Notes under the pieces: generated by a model
The model's database searches: none
The model's input: only the letters and a program-made list of their open reading frames with translations
What the model was told of the DNA's origin: nothing
Origin: Phenylobacterium montanum
Lineage (GTDB): Bacteria > Pseudomonadota > Alphaproteobacteria > Caulobacterales > Caulobacteraceae
Assembly (NCBI RefSeq): GCF_018135625.1
Contig: NZ_CP073078.1
Coordinates: 3,194,501 to 3,258,500, forward strand
Direction of reading: 5' to 3'
DNA: 64,000 nucleotides
Part shown: piece after piece, positions 1 to 11,141 of the stretch
How the letters are laid out: each line of letters starts with the position of its first letter
Position numbering within the stretch: the first letter of the stretch is position 1
Position numbers and translations under genes: made by a program

Positions 1-1148
1 GCCCAGGCCCACTGGAAATTGTAGCCGCCCAGCCAGCCGGTGACATCCACGACCTCGCCGACGAAATAGAGACCTGGGACCGCCGTGACCATCATGCTGC
101 GCTGGTCCAGGGCGCGGGTGTCGACCCCACCGGCGGTGACCTCGGCGGTGCGGTAGCCCTCCGATCCCACCGGCTTGACCCGCCAGGCGTTCACCGCCTC
201 CGCCGCCTGGCGCAGCAGGCGGTCGGGGGTGTCGGCCAGGTTGCCCTGGGCGCCCGTCTGCTCGGCGATCAGCTGGGCCAGGCGGCGCGGCAGATGCTCG
301 CCCAGGACTGTGGCCAGGGCCGCCCGCCCACGCTCGGCCTTGGCCGCCTTCAGCAGCGAGAAGACGTCGATCCCAGGCGCCATGTCGACCACGATCTCCT
401 CGCCCGGTCGCCAGTAGGACGAGACCTGCAGGATCGCCGGGCCGGAGAGGCCGCGGTGAGTGAACAGCATGGCCTCATCGAAACTCGTCCCGCCGCCCAT
501 GACCCGAACGTCGACGGCGACGCCGGCCAGGGGCTTCAGCCGCTCCAGAAGGCCGATCTCGAAGGTCAGGGGCACGAGGGCCGGGCGCGGCTCGACCACC
601 GGAACTCCGAACCGGGCGGCGACCTCGTAGCCGAAGCCGGTGGCGCCCATCTTCGGGATCGACTTGCCGCCGGTGGCGATCACCAGGGACTGGCAGGCGA
701 TCGCCCGGCCGCCGGCTGTGAGGCGAAAGCCGCCGCCAGCCTGCTGGATCTCGCCGATGGATGTCTCCAGCCGCAGGATCACGCCGTGACGCGCCATCTC
801 GTCCAAGAGCAGCTTGACCACCTGGGTGGCCGGGCCGTCACAGAACAGCTGGCCCAGGGTCTTTTCGTGCCAGGCGATCCCGGCCTTATCGATCAGGGCG
901 ATGAAGTCGGCGGGACGATAACGCCTCAGGGCCGAGATGCAGAACTTGGGGTTGGCCGACAGGAAGGCCTTGGGCTCGGTCCGAAGGTTGGTGAAGTTGC
1001 AGCGCCCGCCGCCGGAGATGCGGATCTTCTCCCCCGCCGCCTTGGCGTGGTCGAGCACCAGCACCCGCCGCCCGCGCTTCGCCGCCTCGATGGCGCACAT
1101 CATCCCGGCGGCGCCCGCGCCCGCCACCACCACGTCGAACTGTTCCAA
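1..1148 (-). CDS. HI0933/YhiN-family NAD(P)/FAD-dependent flavoprotein, 3' end outside window
   Basis: About 382 codons are visible and the C-terminus is cut by the window edge. After a TTG start the protein runs into a Rossmann FAD-binding motif (VVVAGAGAAGMMCAIEA), then KIRISGGGRCNFTN, the hallmark of the HI0933-like family, and near the visible end VGEVVDVTGWLGGYNFQWAW, also family-typical. Only some 10-20 residues should be missing. The TTG start was chosen because a full AGGAGG lies six bases upstream (1153-1158) and the flavin motif follows directly. Family members are soluble two-domain flavoproteins whose substrate is mostly unknown. It lies 54 bp downstream of the serine hydrolase on the same strand and may share its transcript. 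Confidence 0.88.
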   Translation of the reverse strand, partial: MEQFDVVVAGAGAAGMMCAIEAAKRGRRVLVLDHAKAAGEKIRISGGGRCNFTNLRTEPKAFLSANPKFCISALRRYRPADFIALIDKAGIAWHEKTLGQLFCDGPATQVVKLLLDEMARHGVILRLETSIGEIQQAGGGFRLTAGGRAIACQSLVIATGGKSIPKMGATGFGYEVAARFGVPVVEPRPALVPLTFEIGLLERLKPLAGVAVDVRVMGGGTSFDEAMLFTHRGLSGPAILQVSSYWRPGEEIVVDMAPGIDVFSLLKAAKAERGRAALATVLGEHLPRRLAQLIAEQTGAQGNLADTPDRLLRQAAEAVNAWRVKPVGSEGYRTAEVTAGGVDTRALDQRSMMVTAVPGLYFVGEVVDVTGWLGGYNFQWAW

Positions 1149-1202
1149 TCGAGGCCTCCTGGCCGGGGTATGGCACAGTTCGGCGGATGGATCAGCGCGC
1201 GA

Positions 1203-2606
1203 TCAGGTCCCCTTCAGCGCCGCCAGGGTCTCGCGCACCAGCCGGATCTCGGCCGGCATGTCGCCGCGCGGGGTATGGGCATAGCCCATGCGCACGATCA
1301 CCAGGTGCTGGCTGGGCAGGATGGCGACCTGTTGGCCGTAGCTGCCCTGGGCCATGAAGCTGTCGGCCGGCATGCCCGCGTCGACCCGCCACTGGGCGGC
1401 GCCGACCCCGCCGCGGTTGGTCCAGAACCCGGCGCCATAGCCGAAGTTCTCGCTGCCGGGGGTCAGCCGCGCCGAATAGTCGACCCAGCCCTCGGGCAGG
1501 ATCCGCTGGCCGCCCACCACCCCGTCATTGGCGTAGAGCAGGCCGAACCGCGCCCAGTCCCGCGCCGGCGCCCACAGGTGGCTGGCGCCGATCGGGGTGC
1601 CGGTGGCGTCCATCTCCAAGGTGGCGTGGGCCATGCCCAGCTTGTCGAACAGTTCCTGGTGGGCGAACCGGTAGACGGAAGCCGCGTCGCCCCCGACCTT
1701 GTCGCGGATGATGCGCGACAGGAGCAGCGTGTCGCCGTTCTTGTACATCCAGTGCTGGCCAGGGGCCCAGCGCACCGGCGCCTGGGCGGCGAAGCCGGCC
1801 ATGTCGCGCTCGGCGAACACCATGCGCGCGGTGGGATCCCAGCCGTCGCTGAAGCTGGCGGTCAGTGACTGGCCCATGTCGATGCCGCTGGCCATGCGCA
1901 GGAGGCTGTCCGGAGTGATGGCGTGGTGCGGGTCGCCGGGATCGGACCAGGCCGGGATCGGCGCAGGGGCGGTCATGTCGAGGCGGCCCTCGCGCACCAG
2001 GATACCCAGCAGGGCGTTGGTCACCGACTTGGTCATCGACCAGCCAGCGATCGGCGTCTCGGGGCCATAGCCGGGGGCATAGCGCTCGGCGATGATCCGG
2101 CCGTCGCGCACGATCACCACCGCCTTGGTCTGGCGGCGTGGCCCCTTGGCGGGTTCCTCGAAGGCGTGGTCCAGCACCGTCTTCAGGGTTGGGATCTGAG
2201 GTTCGACCACATCGGGCCCGGCGATCGGCGGCAGCAGCGGCTGGGCGGCCGGCTCCGCGTCCAGCTTCACCGGCGCCGGCGGCGCGCCGCGCACCACCAA
2301 GCAGCCGAGGGGGCCGCGATAGACGGCCGTGGAACTGACCCCGGCGAAGACGGCCGTGACCGCGCCGTGCTCGCGATCGACGAGATAGCGCATCAGGCTG
2401 TCGGCGGGGCTGATGGTCTGCTTCACCGCCTGGGCGTAGAAGGCGTCTGGCTCGAGCCCGGCGACGAAGGTCGCCGAGCAGACCTGATGGCTGACCAGGC
2501 CCGTGGCTACCTGGCGCACCTGACCCATGCCGGCGCAGCCGGAGAGGGCGGCCGCGCCGACGGCGCAGAGAAGTGAGGACGCGAGGCGCCCGGCGAACTT
2601 GCACAT
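1203..2606 (-). CDS. Lipoprotein serine hydrolase of the beta-lactamase (class C/EstB-like) family
   Basis: 467 aa. The N-terminus is a lipoprotein signal with lipobox LSGC (Cys24), so the enzyme is probably anchored in the envelope. The class C beta-lactamase/DD-peptidase/esterase fold shows the nucleophile motif SMTK (Ser190, Lys193) and the YKN motif (Tyr288-Asn290). The third motif of the fold is not canonical KTG, which is common in esterases of this group; GSYGQQ and a C-terminal beta-strand VIVRMG sit where it should be. Substrate is not predictable: family members cleave beta-lactams, D-Ala peptides or short-chain esters. It starts 58 bp beyond the AraC gene's stop, on the same strand. 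Confidence 0.88.
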   Translation of the reverse strand: MCKFAGRLASSLLCAVGAAALSGCAGMGQVRQVATGLVSHQVCSATFVAGLEPDAFYAQAVKQTISPADSLMRYLVDREHGAVTAVFAGVSSTAVYRGPLGCLVVRGAPPAPVKLDAEPAAQPLLPPIAGPDVVEPQIPTLKTVLDHAFEEPAKGPRRQTKAVVIVRDGRIIAERYAPGYGPETPIAGWSMTKSVTNALLGILVREGRLDMTAPAPIPAWSDPGDPHHAITPDSLLRMASGIDMGQSLTASFSDGWDPTARMVFAERDMAGFAAQAPVRWAPGQHWMYKNGDTLLLSRIIRDKVGGDAASVYRFAHQELFDKLGMAHATLEMDATGTPIGASHLWAPARDWARFGLLYANDGVVGGQRILPEGWVDYSARLTPGSENFGYGAGFWTNRGGVGAAQWRVDAGMPADSFMAQGSYGQQVAILPSQHLVIVRMGYAHTPRGDMPAEIRLVRETLAALKGT

Positions 2607-2664
2607 GAGGGGATGGCTCCGAAGCGGCGGCTCACCTTCGTCCGCCGGCTTCGATCAGGCCGCT

Positions 2665-3801
2665 TTAGGCCGGCGAGTTCGCGCCGAGTTTGAAATCCCG
2701 CTCGCCGATTTCGAAATCGGCGAGGCCGCCGCCGTGCGCCCGGCGATATTCGGTGGGCGTCACGCCGGTCTCCGCCTTGAAGGCGCGGTTGAACGGGCCC
2801 AGCGAGTTGAAGCCGGCGTCGAGGGCGATGGTCAGGATCGGCACCTCGGCCTGGCTGGGGTCGGACAGGGCCGCCTTGGCGTCGGCGATGCGGTAGCGGT
2901 TGAGGAAGGCGTTGAAGTTTCGGTGGCCCAGGCCCTGGTTGATCAGCCGCCGCAACCGGTATTCCGGCAGGCCCTGCATGGTCGCCAGTTGGCCGATGGT
3001 CAGGCCCTCGCGGCGATAGGCGCGGTCGTGGGCCATGGCCTGCTCCAGCGCCGCCACATGGGCGAGGTCGGCGGGATCGAGGCTCGCGCTAGGGGCGGCT
3101 GGCGCCGGCTCCGAGACGGCCATCCGGGCGCCAAAAAGCTCGGCGACCTCGCCGGTCCGCAGCAGCGAATAGGCCACCGCCCCGCTGACGACGGCGAGAC
3201 CCGCTGCGCCCACCAAGCTGCCGGTCGCCCCGCCGGCGCCGTGGCCGCTGGAGAGGCGGGCTATGGCGGTCAGGCCGGTATAGAGGGCCGAGCCCGCGAC
3301 GACCACGACCCTCAGGCGCCGGCGCTGCTCGACCAGGTCGGCGCGCCAGGAGGCCAGGGTCTGGGCCGCGGCCAGGAGCGAGAAGCCCAGGGCGTTCCAG
3401 GTCAGGGCGGTGTCCAGCAAAGGGCCGAGCGGCGAGCGGCTGGGCCAGAGCCAGAGGCAGCCGATCAGGCTCGCCGCCAGCACCACGCCGCAGACCGCGC
3501 CGTGCCAGGTGCGCAAGCGAAAGCCGTCGTCGAACAGCGACAGGGCCAGCAGCCACAGGATCGGATTGTTGACGTTGGAGAGGGCGATCAGCGGCGGCGC
3601 CCACCAGCCGAGTTCGGGCCGGAAACCTGCGGCCGAGGCTATGGCGTGGGCCGCGCCGCCGAGGGCGAACAGGGCGCCCAGCCGCGCGGTCCGCTCCCGC
3701 CCATAGTCGCGCAGCAGCACCGCTGCGATCAGCAGGAGCAGCGCGCAGACCGCTCCGCGCAGCGCGAGATCCAGCACCAGGGTCGGGGCGGCAGAGGCCA
3801 T
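2665..3801 (-). CDS. AraC-family transcriptional regulator with an N-terminal multi-helix membrane domain
   Basis: 378 aa from the ATG at 3801. Residues ~1-220 are a chain of about seven hydrophobic segments (ALLLLIAAVLL, LWLLALSLF, VVLAASLIGCLWLW and others). The C-terminal ~100 residues form an AraC double helix-turn-helix, with PEYRLRRLINQGLGHRNFN and the signature IALDAGFNSLGPFNRAFK before TPTEYRR. This suggests a membrane-bound one-component regulator. An in-frame ATG at 3882 would lengthen it by 27 Arg-rich residues and overlap the beta-galactosidase gene by 38 bp, so the shorter start is preferred; no strong ribosome site decides it. It follows lacZ by 43 bp on the same strand and may sense a sugar or envelope signal. 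Confidence 0.85.
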   Translation of the reverse strand: MASAAPTLVLDLALRGAVCALLLLIAAVLLRDYGRERTARLGALFALGGAAHAIASAAGFRPELGWWAPPLIALSNVNNPILWLLALSLFDDGFRLRTWHGAVCGVVLAASLIGCLWLWPSRSPLGPLLDTALTWNALGFSLLAAAQTLASWRADLVEQRRRLRVVVVAGSALYTGLTAIARLSSGHGAGGATGSLVGAAGLAVVSGAVAYSLLRTGEVAELFGARMAVSEPAPAAPSASLDPADLAHVAALEQAMAHDRAYRREGLTIGQLATMQGLPEYRLRRLINQGLGHRNFNAFLNRYRIADAKAALSDPSQAEVPILTIALDAGFNSLGPFNRAFKAETGVTPTEYRRAHGGGLADFEIGERDFKLGANSPA

Positions 3802-3844
3802 GGCCTGAGCTAACACTGCTCGGCGAGCCTGATCCAGGCCTCGT

Positions 3845-7673
<3,829 letters not shown>

Positions 7674-7851
7674 GGAACGGGATCCTTGCAAGCATGACGA
7701 ACAGACGGTCCGCCGCGCGGAACGCTGCGGGCCGATGGGGCGCATATAGGGGCGTTAAGCGACAGTCGATGCCGCAAAGCCAATAATTTCCTGGCCTGGC
7801 GCGCCCGGCGCCTCGATTCCCAACGTTTCGGCGGAAGGGGTGTTCCGGCGG

Positions 7852-8310
7852 TCAGCCGCCCGCTTCGCTCATCGCCTGGCGCAGAGCGGTGATCTCGCGC
7901 TGCAGGCGGATGACGTCCTCCACTTTCATGCCCGACTGCTCGAACAGGCAGGCGGGGATGGTCCTGGCCTGCTCCTTCAGCGCCCGGCCCTGGTCGGTCA
8001 GGCTGATGCGCACCTGGCGCTCGTCGGCGGGATCGCGGCGGCGGGCCACCAGGCCCTGGGACTCCATCCGCTTCAAGAGCGGGGTCAGGGTGCTGGACTC
8101 CAGGGTCAGCTTGTCGCCGAGTTCGCCCACGGTCTGGCCATCCTCCTCCCACAGGGCGACCATCACCAGGAATTGAGGATAGGTCAGCCCCAGGGGCTCC
8201 AGCAGCGGCTTGTACAGCCGGTTGAAGGCGTGGCCCGCCGCATAGATGGCGAAACAGAGGAAGTCGCCCAGCTTCAGGTGATCGTCGTCGGAGGATTCTG
8301 CACGGGCCAT
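7852..8310 (-). CDS. ohrR: MarR-family organic-hydroperoxide sensor OhrR
   Basis: 152 aa from the ATG at 8310, preceded by GGAGAAG. The redox-active cysteine of OhrR is in the N-terminal helix (LGDFLCFAIYAAGHAFNR), in the conserved LCFALY context, followed by the MarR winged helix (LTYPQFLVMVALWEE, ESSTLTPLLKRMESQGL) and the wing DERQVRISLTDQG. In the family, oxidation of this Cys by organic hydroperoxides releases the dimer from palindromic operators. It is transcribed divergently from ohr; the intergenic region holds two palindromes sharing the core CGATTTAATCG, so it probably represses both genes. Confidence 0.93.
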   Translation of the reverse strand: MARAESSDDDHLKLGDFLCFAIYAAGHAFNRLYKPLLEPLGLTYPQFLVMVALWEEDGQTVGELGDKLTLESSTLTPLLKRMESQGLVARRRDPADERQVRISLTDQGRALKEQARTIPACLFEQSGMKVEDVIRLQREITALRQAMSEAGG

Positions 8311-8327
8311 GGTCTTCTCCAGCGCTC

Positions 8328-8347
8328 GTCCCGGCGAAGGCGGGGAC
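8328..8347. repeat. REP-like extragenic palindrome (copy 1)
   Basis: GTCCCGGC-GAAG-GCGGGGAC forms an 8-bp stem with one mismatch around a GAAG loop, immediately upstream of ohrR's ribosome site. It shares the core with the perfect copy at 26433-26452. Such CCCGCGAAGGCGGG palindromes are, from memory, common extragenic repeats in alphaproteobacteria; this was not checked against a genome. Confidence 0.6.
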
Positions 8348-8393
8348 GCGCACACATGAGGGGTCTCGCTTCCATGACAGATATATATCGCAC

Positions 8394-8406
8394 GCGATTT
8401 AATCGC
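8394..8406. promoter_or_regulatory. Putative OhrR operator O1
   Basis: GCGATTTAATCGC, a 13-nt palindrome with six-base arms and a central base. It lies 7 bp upstream of the ohr -35 box and shares CGATTTAATCG with the second palindrome, which suggests one dimeric regulator binding both. Confidence 0.65.
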
Positions 8407-8412
8407 AATCGC

Positions 8413-8441
8413 TTGACAGTCGCCAGCGGCGGCTCATATAA
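8413..8441 (+). promoter_or_regulatory. ohr promoter (-35 TTGACA, 17-nt spacer, -10 ATATAA)
   Basis: A perfect -35 TTGACA at 8413-8418 is followed by exactly 17 nt and ATATAA at 8436-8441. This is the best sigma70-type promoter in the window. Transcription would start near 8448, inside the downstream palindrome, so a bound regulator there would block it. Confidence 0.7.
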
Positions 8442-8445
8442 GCGC

Positions 8446-8464
8446 CACACGATTTAATCGTGTG
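8446..8464. promoter_or_regulatory. Putative OhrR operator O2 overlapping the ohr transcription start
   Basis: CACACGATTTAATCGTGTG is a 19-nt palindrome with nine-base arms and no internal mismatch. Its centre matches O1. A further half-site (GCGATTTA) begins at 8464. The position over the expected +1 explains repression of ohr. Confidence 0.72.
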
Positions 8465-8492
8465 CGATTTAACTCAACCAAGGAGACCGACC

Positions 8493-8918
8493 ATGTCCGT
8501 CAACGTGCTCTACAAGACCTCCGCCCGCGCCATCGGCGGCCGCGATGGCCGCTCGGCCACCCTGGACGGCTCGCTGGACGTCAAGCTGACCACGCCCAAG
8601 GAACTGGGCGGCCCGGGCGGCGAAGGCAACAACCCCGAACAGCTGTTCGCGGCCGGCTACGCCGCCTGCTTCATCGGGGCGATGAAGTTCGTAGCCTCCC
8701 AGGGCGGACCCAAGGTTCCGGCGGACGCCACGGTGACCGCGACCGTCGGCATCGGCCCGCGCGCGGAAGGCGGCTTCGGCCTGACCGTGGGGCTCGAAGT
8801 CTCCCTGCCGGGCGTCGAGCGCGCCGCCGCCGAGGCCCTGGTCGCCAAGGCCCACGAGGTCTGCCCCTATTCCAACGCGACACGCGGCAATATCGACGTG
8901 CAGCTGACGGTGGCTTGA
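8493..8918 (+). CDS. ohr: Organic hydroperoxide resistance peroxidase (Ohr/OsmC family)
   Basis: 141 aa, the usual Ohr length. Thiol peroxidase that reduces organic hydroperoxides, normally with lipoylated proteins as reductant. The two catalytic cysteines are in [18 protein letters not shown] and in [13 protein letters not shown], and the catalytic Arg is expected in the N-terminal region ([11 protein letters not shown]). The start at 8493 has AGGAG 8 bp upstream; an earlier in-frame start at 8460 would lie inside the operator and is rejected. Divergent from ohrR; converges on the heme-binding beta-barrel gene with a 7-bp gap. Confidence 0.95.
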   Translation: MSVNVLYKTSARAIGGRDGRSATLDGSLDVKLTTPKELGGPGGEGNNPEQLFAAGYAACFIGAMKFVASQGGPKVPADATVTATVGIGPRAEGGFGLTVGLEVSLPGVERAAAEALVAKAHEVCPYSNATRGNIDVQLTVA

Positions 8919-8925
8919 GGTCCCT

Positions 8926-9573
8926 CTACGGTCGCTCGTCCGCCGCCCGCGGGTTGCGCGTGGCGGCGGCGACGCGGCCCAGCCGGTTCCTGTCGGTGTG
9001 ATGGAACACCTGGTCCTGGCCCTCGATCTTCAGCACGGTGTCCTGTTCATAGGACCAGGTCCCGTCGTCGTGGATCTGCACCGCGACGGTCCAGGCCAGG
9101 GTGCGATAGGCCTTGTCGAGGAACGGGTTGGACAGAATGCCGAACTGGGGCGAGCCCAACTCGGCCTTGAGCTCGAAGCGCCTGGCGTCGGGCGCGGCGA
9201 AGCCGCCGGCCATGGCCACCTGCCCCCGCGGAATGGCCAGGGTCTGGATCACCGCCCCGGTCGCCGGCTCCCATAGCCAGTAGCCCACCTGGTCGTGAAA
9301 CGCCTTCTCCTCGTCCAGCCGGCGGATGAAGGTGCGGTAGCGCAGGCCGTAATAGAGCTGAGGCCCGTTGGTCTGGGGATCGATCGGCTGCAGCTCGTAG
9401 CGCTCGCGATAGGGTTCGCTCAGCGGTCCGTCCGCCTCGGGATGCAGGTCGACGCCCTTGGTCCCCTCCCAGATCCCGGCCATGGGCCCCAGCGGGCCGA
9501 GATTGGCCAGGGTCTCGGGGTCGATCGGATCGGGCTCGAGGAAGATGTCGTCGCCGTAGGTCTTCAGGTCCAT
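8926..9573 (-). CDS. Nitrobindin/THAP4-like heme-binding beta-barrel protein
   Basis: 215 aa. The pattern LGPMAGIWEGTKG near residue 30 corresponds to the GxWxGxG signature of nitrobindin-like ten-stranded beta-barrels, and the C-terminal YEQDTVLKI with FHHTDRNRL supplies histidines where the family binds heme. The middle includes YYGLRYRTFI and VGYWLWEPATG, also typical. Members bind ferric heme and interact with NO or peroxynitrite; the role here is inferred from fold only. The insertion DLHPEADGPLSEPYRERYEL between the first strands makes it longer than classical nitrobindin (~165 aa). No signal peptide. It sits beside the Ohr/SodB oxidative-stress genes. Confidence 0.75.
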   Translation of the reverse strand: MDLKTYGDDIFLEPDPIDPETLANLGPLGPMAGIWEGTKGVDLHPEADGPLSEPYRERYELQPIDPQTNGPQLYYGLRYRTFIRRLDEEKAFHDQVGYWLWEPATGAVIQTLAIPRGQVAMAGGFAAPDARRFELKAELGSPQFGILSNPFLDKAYRTLAWTVAVQIHDDGTWSYEQDTVLKIEGQDQVFHHTDRNRLGRVAAATRNPRAADERP

Positions 9574-9705
9574 CGGATCGCTCTTGGGTCACGCCAGGCG
9601 GAGAGGCACCTCTAACCCGCCCGGCGACGCCTGTCTGCCCGCGACGCACGGCCTTGAAGGCTGTACAGTGCCGCCCGCCAGGCCTTGACCAAAAGGGGGG
9701 CGAGC

Positions 9706-10230
9706 ATGAGCCGGATCTTCGGGCCTGTGCGGCAGAACGGCTACGTCGTGGGTGATCTGCATACGGCCGTGCGGCGCTGGACCAGCGTCCTGGGCGTCGG
9801 CCCGTTCTTCGTGTTCGACAGCGTCAAGATCGAGGACTTCCGCTATCACGGCGCCCCGTCGCGGCCTGACATGAGTATCGCCCTGGCCTGCTCCGGCGGC
9901 CTGCAGATCCAGCTGATCCAGCAGCACAACGACGCCCCCTCCCTCGCCCGCGACTTCCGCGCCGCCCATGGCGAAGGCTTGCAGCACCTGACCGCCTGGA
10001 CCCTCGATTTCGAAGCCGACCTCGCCCGCCTGACCGACCTCGGCTATGGCGTGATCCAGCAGGGGCGGCTGGGCGCCAACCGCTTCGTCTATTTCGACAC
10101 CGCCGGGGAAGACTGCGCCGGGGCCATGGAGCTCTACGACGTCAGCAACGGCATAGCCGGCTTCTTCGACAAGATCAGGAAGACCGCCGAGCGCTGGGAC
10201 GGGTCCGACCCGGTGCGGCTGATGAGCTGA
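9706..10230 (+). CDS. VOC (glyoxalase-fold) family protein
   Basis: 174 aa from the ATG at 9706, with a G-rich ribosome site (AAAAGGGGGG) just upstream; an in-frame TTG at 9685 is less likely. The repeated beta-alpha-beta-beta-beta fold is recognisable from NGYVVGDLHTAVRRWTSVLG at the start and DLARLTDLGYGVIQQGR later, with HLTAWTLDFEAD in the second module and YFDTAGEDCAGAMELYDV at its end. The terminal Glu (MELYD) is the usual metal ligand. Members act as isomerases, lyases or dioxygenases on small molecules, and the substrate cannot be predicted. It converges on the Sir2 gene with 8 bp between stops. Confidence 0.85.
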   Translation: MSRIFGPVRQNGYVVGDLHTAVRRWTSVLGVGPFFVFDSVKIEDFRYHGAPSRPDMSIALACSGGLQIQLIQQHNDAPSLARDFRAAHGEGLQHLTAWTLDFEADLARLTDLGYGVIQQGRLGANRFVYFDTAGEDCAGAMELYDVSNGIAGFFDKIRKTAERWDGSDPVRLMS

Positions 10231-10238
10231 GGCCGCCT

Positions 10239-11006
10239 TCAGTTCACCCCGACGACGGCGCTCATCAGGGGTCCGATCTCCTCGTGCAGCACCAGGGTCG
10301 CATAGCCGTCCTGCTCGGTGGGCTCCCGATTGACGATGACCAGCGCTGCGCCGTTGCGGCGGGCCATGAGCGGAAAGCCGGCGGCAGGATAGACCACCAG
10401 GGACGAGCCCAGCACCAGGAACAGGTCGCAGGCCAGGGCCTCTTCCTCGGCCCGCGCCATGGCCGCCTCCGGCATCGGCTGGCCGAAGGAGACCACCGCG
10501 GTCTTGACCAGGCCGCTGCAGGACCGGCAGGCGGGAATCTCGCCGCGTTCGAGGAACGGGCCCTTCAGGTCCGCCAGCTCGTGCCTCAGGCCGCAGTCCA
10601 GGCAGGCGGCGTAGCTGGCGTTGCCATGCAGCTCGATCACCTGGTGGGCCGGCACGCCGGCGTCCTGGTGCAGGTTGTCGACATTCTGGGTGATCACGGC
10701 GCTGCACTTGCCCTCGGCCGCCAGTTTGGCGACGGCGCGGTGGCCGGCGTTGGGCTCGGCCCCGACCCAGCCGGCGACGCCGGAAAAGGCGCGGGTCCAG
10801 GCCTCGCGCCGCTTGTCCTCGCTGGCGACGAACTCCTGGAAATAGATCGGCTTCATCCGGCTCCAGACCCCGCCGGGGCTCCTGAAGTCGGGAATGCCGG
10901 ATTCGGTGGAGACGCCGGCGCCGGTGAACACCACCATGCGCCGAGAGGCGTGGATCAGTTCGGCCAGAGCGCGTTGCGCAGAAGTGGACACCGGTTCTGC
11001 GCTCAC
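10239..11006 (-). CDS. cobB: Sir2-family NAD-dependent protein deacylase
   Basis: 255 aa. Removes acyl groups from lysines using NAD+ (CobB/SIRT5-like). NAD-binding GAGVSTESGIPDFRS, the TQNVDNLHQDAG motif, the catalytic His in ELHGN and the zinc site CLDC...CRSC are all present, followed by VLGSSLVVYPAAGFP. In the Rossmann insert the pair reading FQEFV and DKRREAW replaces the Tyr/Arg pair of SIRT5-type desuccinylases, so deacetylation is more likely, but this is tentative. The GTG start at 11006 is 24 bp from a large perfect palindrome. It stands alone between the convergent VOC gene and the glycosyltransferase. Confidence 0.92.
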   Translation of the reverse strand: MSAEPVSTSAQRALAELIHASRRMVVFTGAGVSTESGIPDFRSPGGVWSRMKPIYFQEFVASEDKRREAWTRAFSGVAGWVGAEPNAGHRAVAKLAAEGKCSAVITQNVDNLHQDAGVPAHQVIELHGNASYAACLDCGLRHELADLKGPFLERGEIPACRSCSGLVKTAVVSFGQPMPEAAMARAEEEALACDLFLVLGSSLVVYPAAGFPLMARRNGAALVIVNREPTEQDGYATLVLHEEIGPLMSAVVGVN

Positions 11007-11029
11007 AACGCGCTCAATCTTTTGAATTT

Positions 11030-11075
11030 ACAGCATAATGAGGCCGGGCGATCTCGCCCGGCCTCATTATGCTGT
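11030..11075. repeat. Perfect 22-bp-stem inverted repeat (46 nt) upstream of the Sir2 gene
   Basis: The arms at 11030-11051 and 11054-11075 are exact reverse complements and are separated by two bases (TC). The outer half is AT-rich (ACAGCATAATGA) and the inner half GC-rich (GGCCGGGCGA). It lies between the stop of the glycosyltransferase gene and the start of the Sir2 gene, both on the minus strand. No T-run follows on either strand, so it is not a standard terminator. The flank AATCTTTTGAATTTACAG recalls extragenic elements common in alphaproteobacteria, from memory only. Confidence 0.9.
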
Positions 11076-11141
11076 AGGCGGTCGCGGGCGGACATGCTTT
11101 GGGGCTCTTCAAATCAGGGCCCCGACAGTCTGCCCAAGGCG

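Noticed and set aside
294-1868. Long plus-strand open frame (524 codons) at the left edge
   Set aside because: It lies opposite the HI0933 flavoprotein and serine hydrolase; in GC-rich DNA a third-position shadow frame stays open. Its sequence has no domain and is Gly/Arg/Ala/Asp-rich.
11030-11075. The 46-nt palindrome as a Rho-independent terminator for the glycosyltransferase
   Set aside because: No T-run follows on the minus strand (AAATTCAAAAG) or the plus strand (AGGCGGTCGC).
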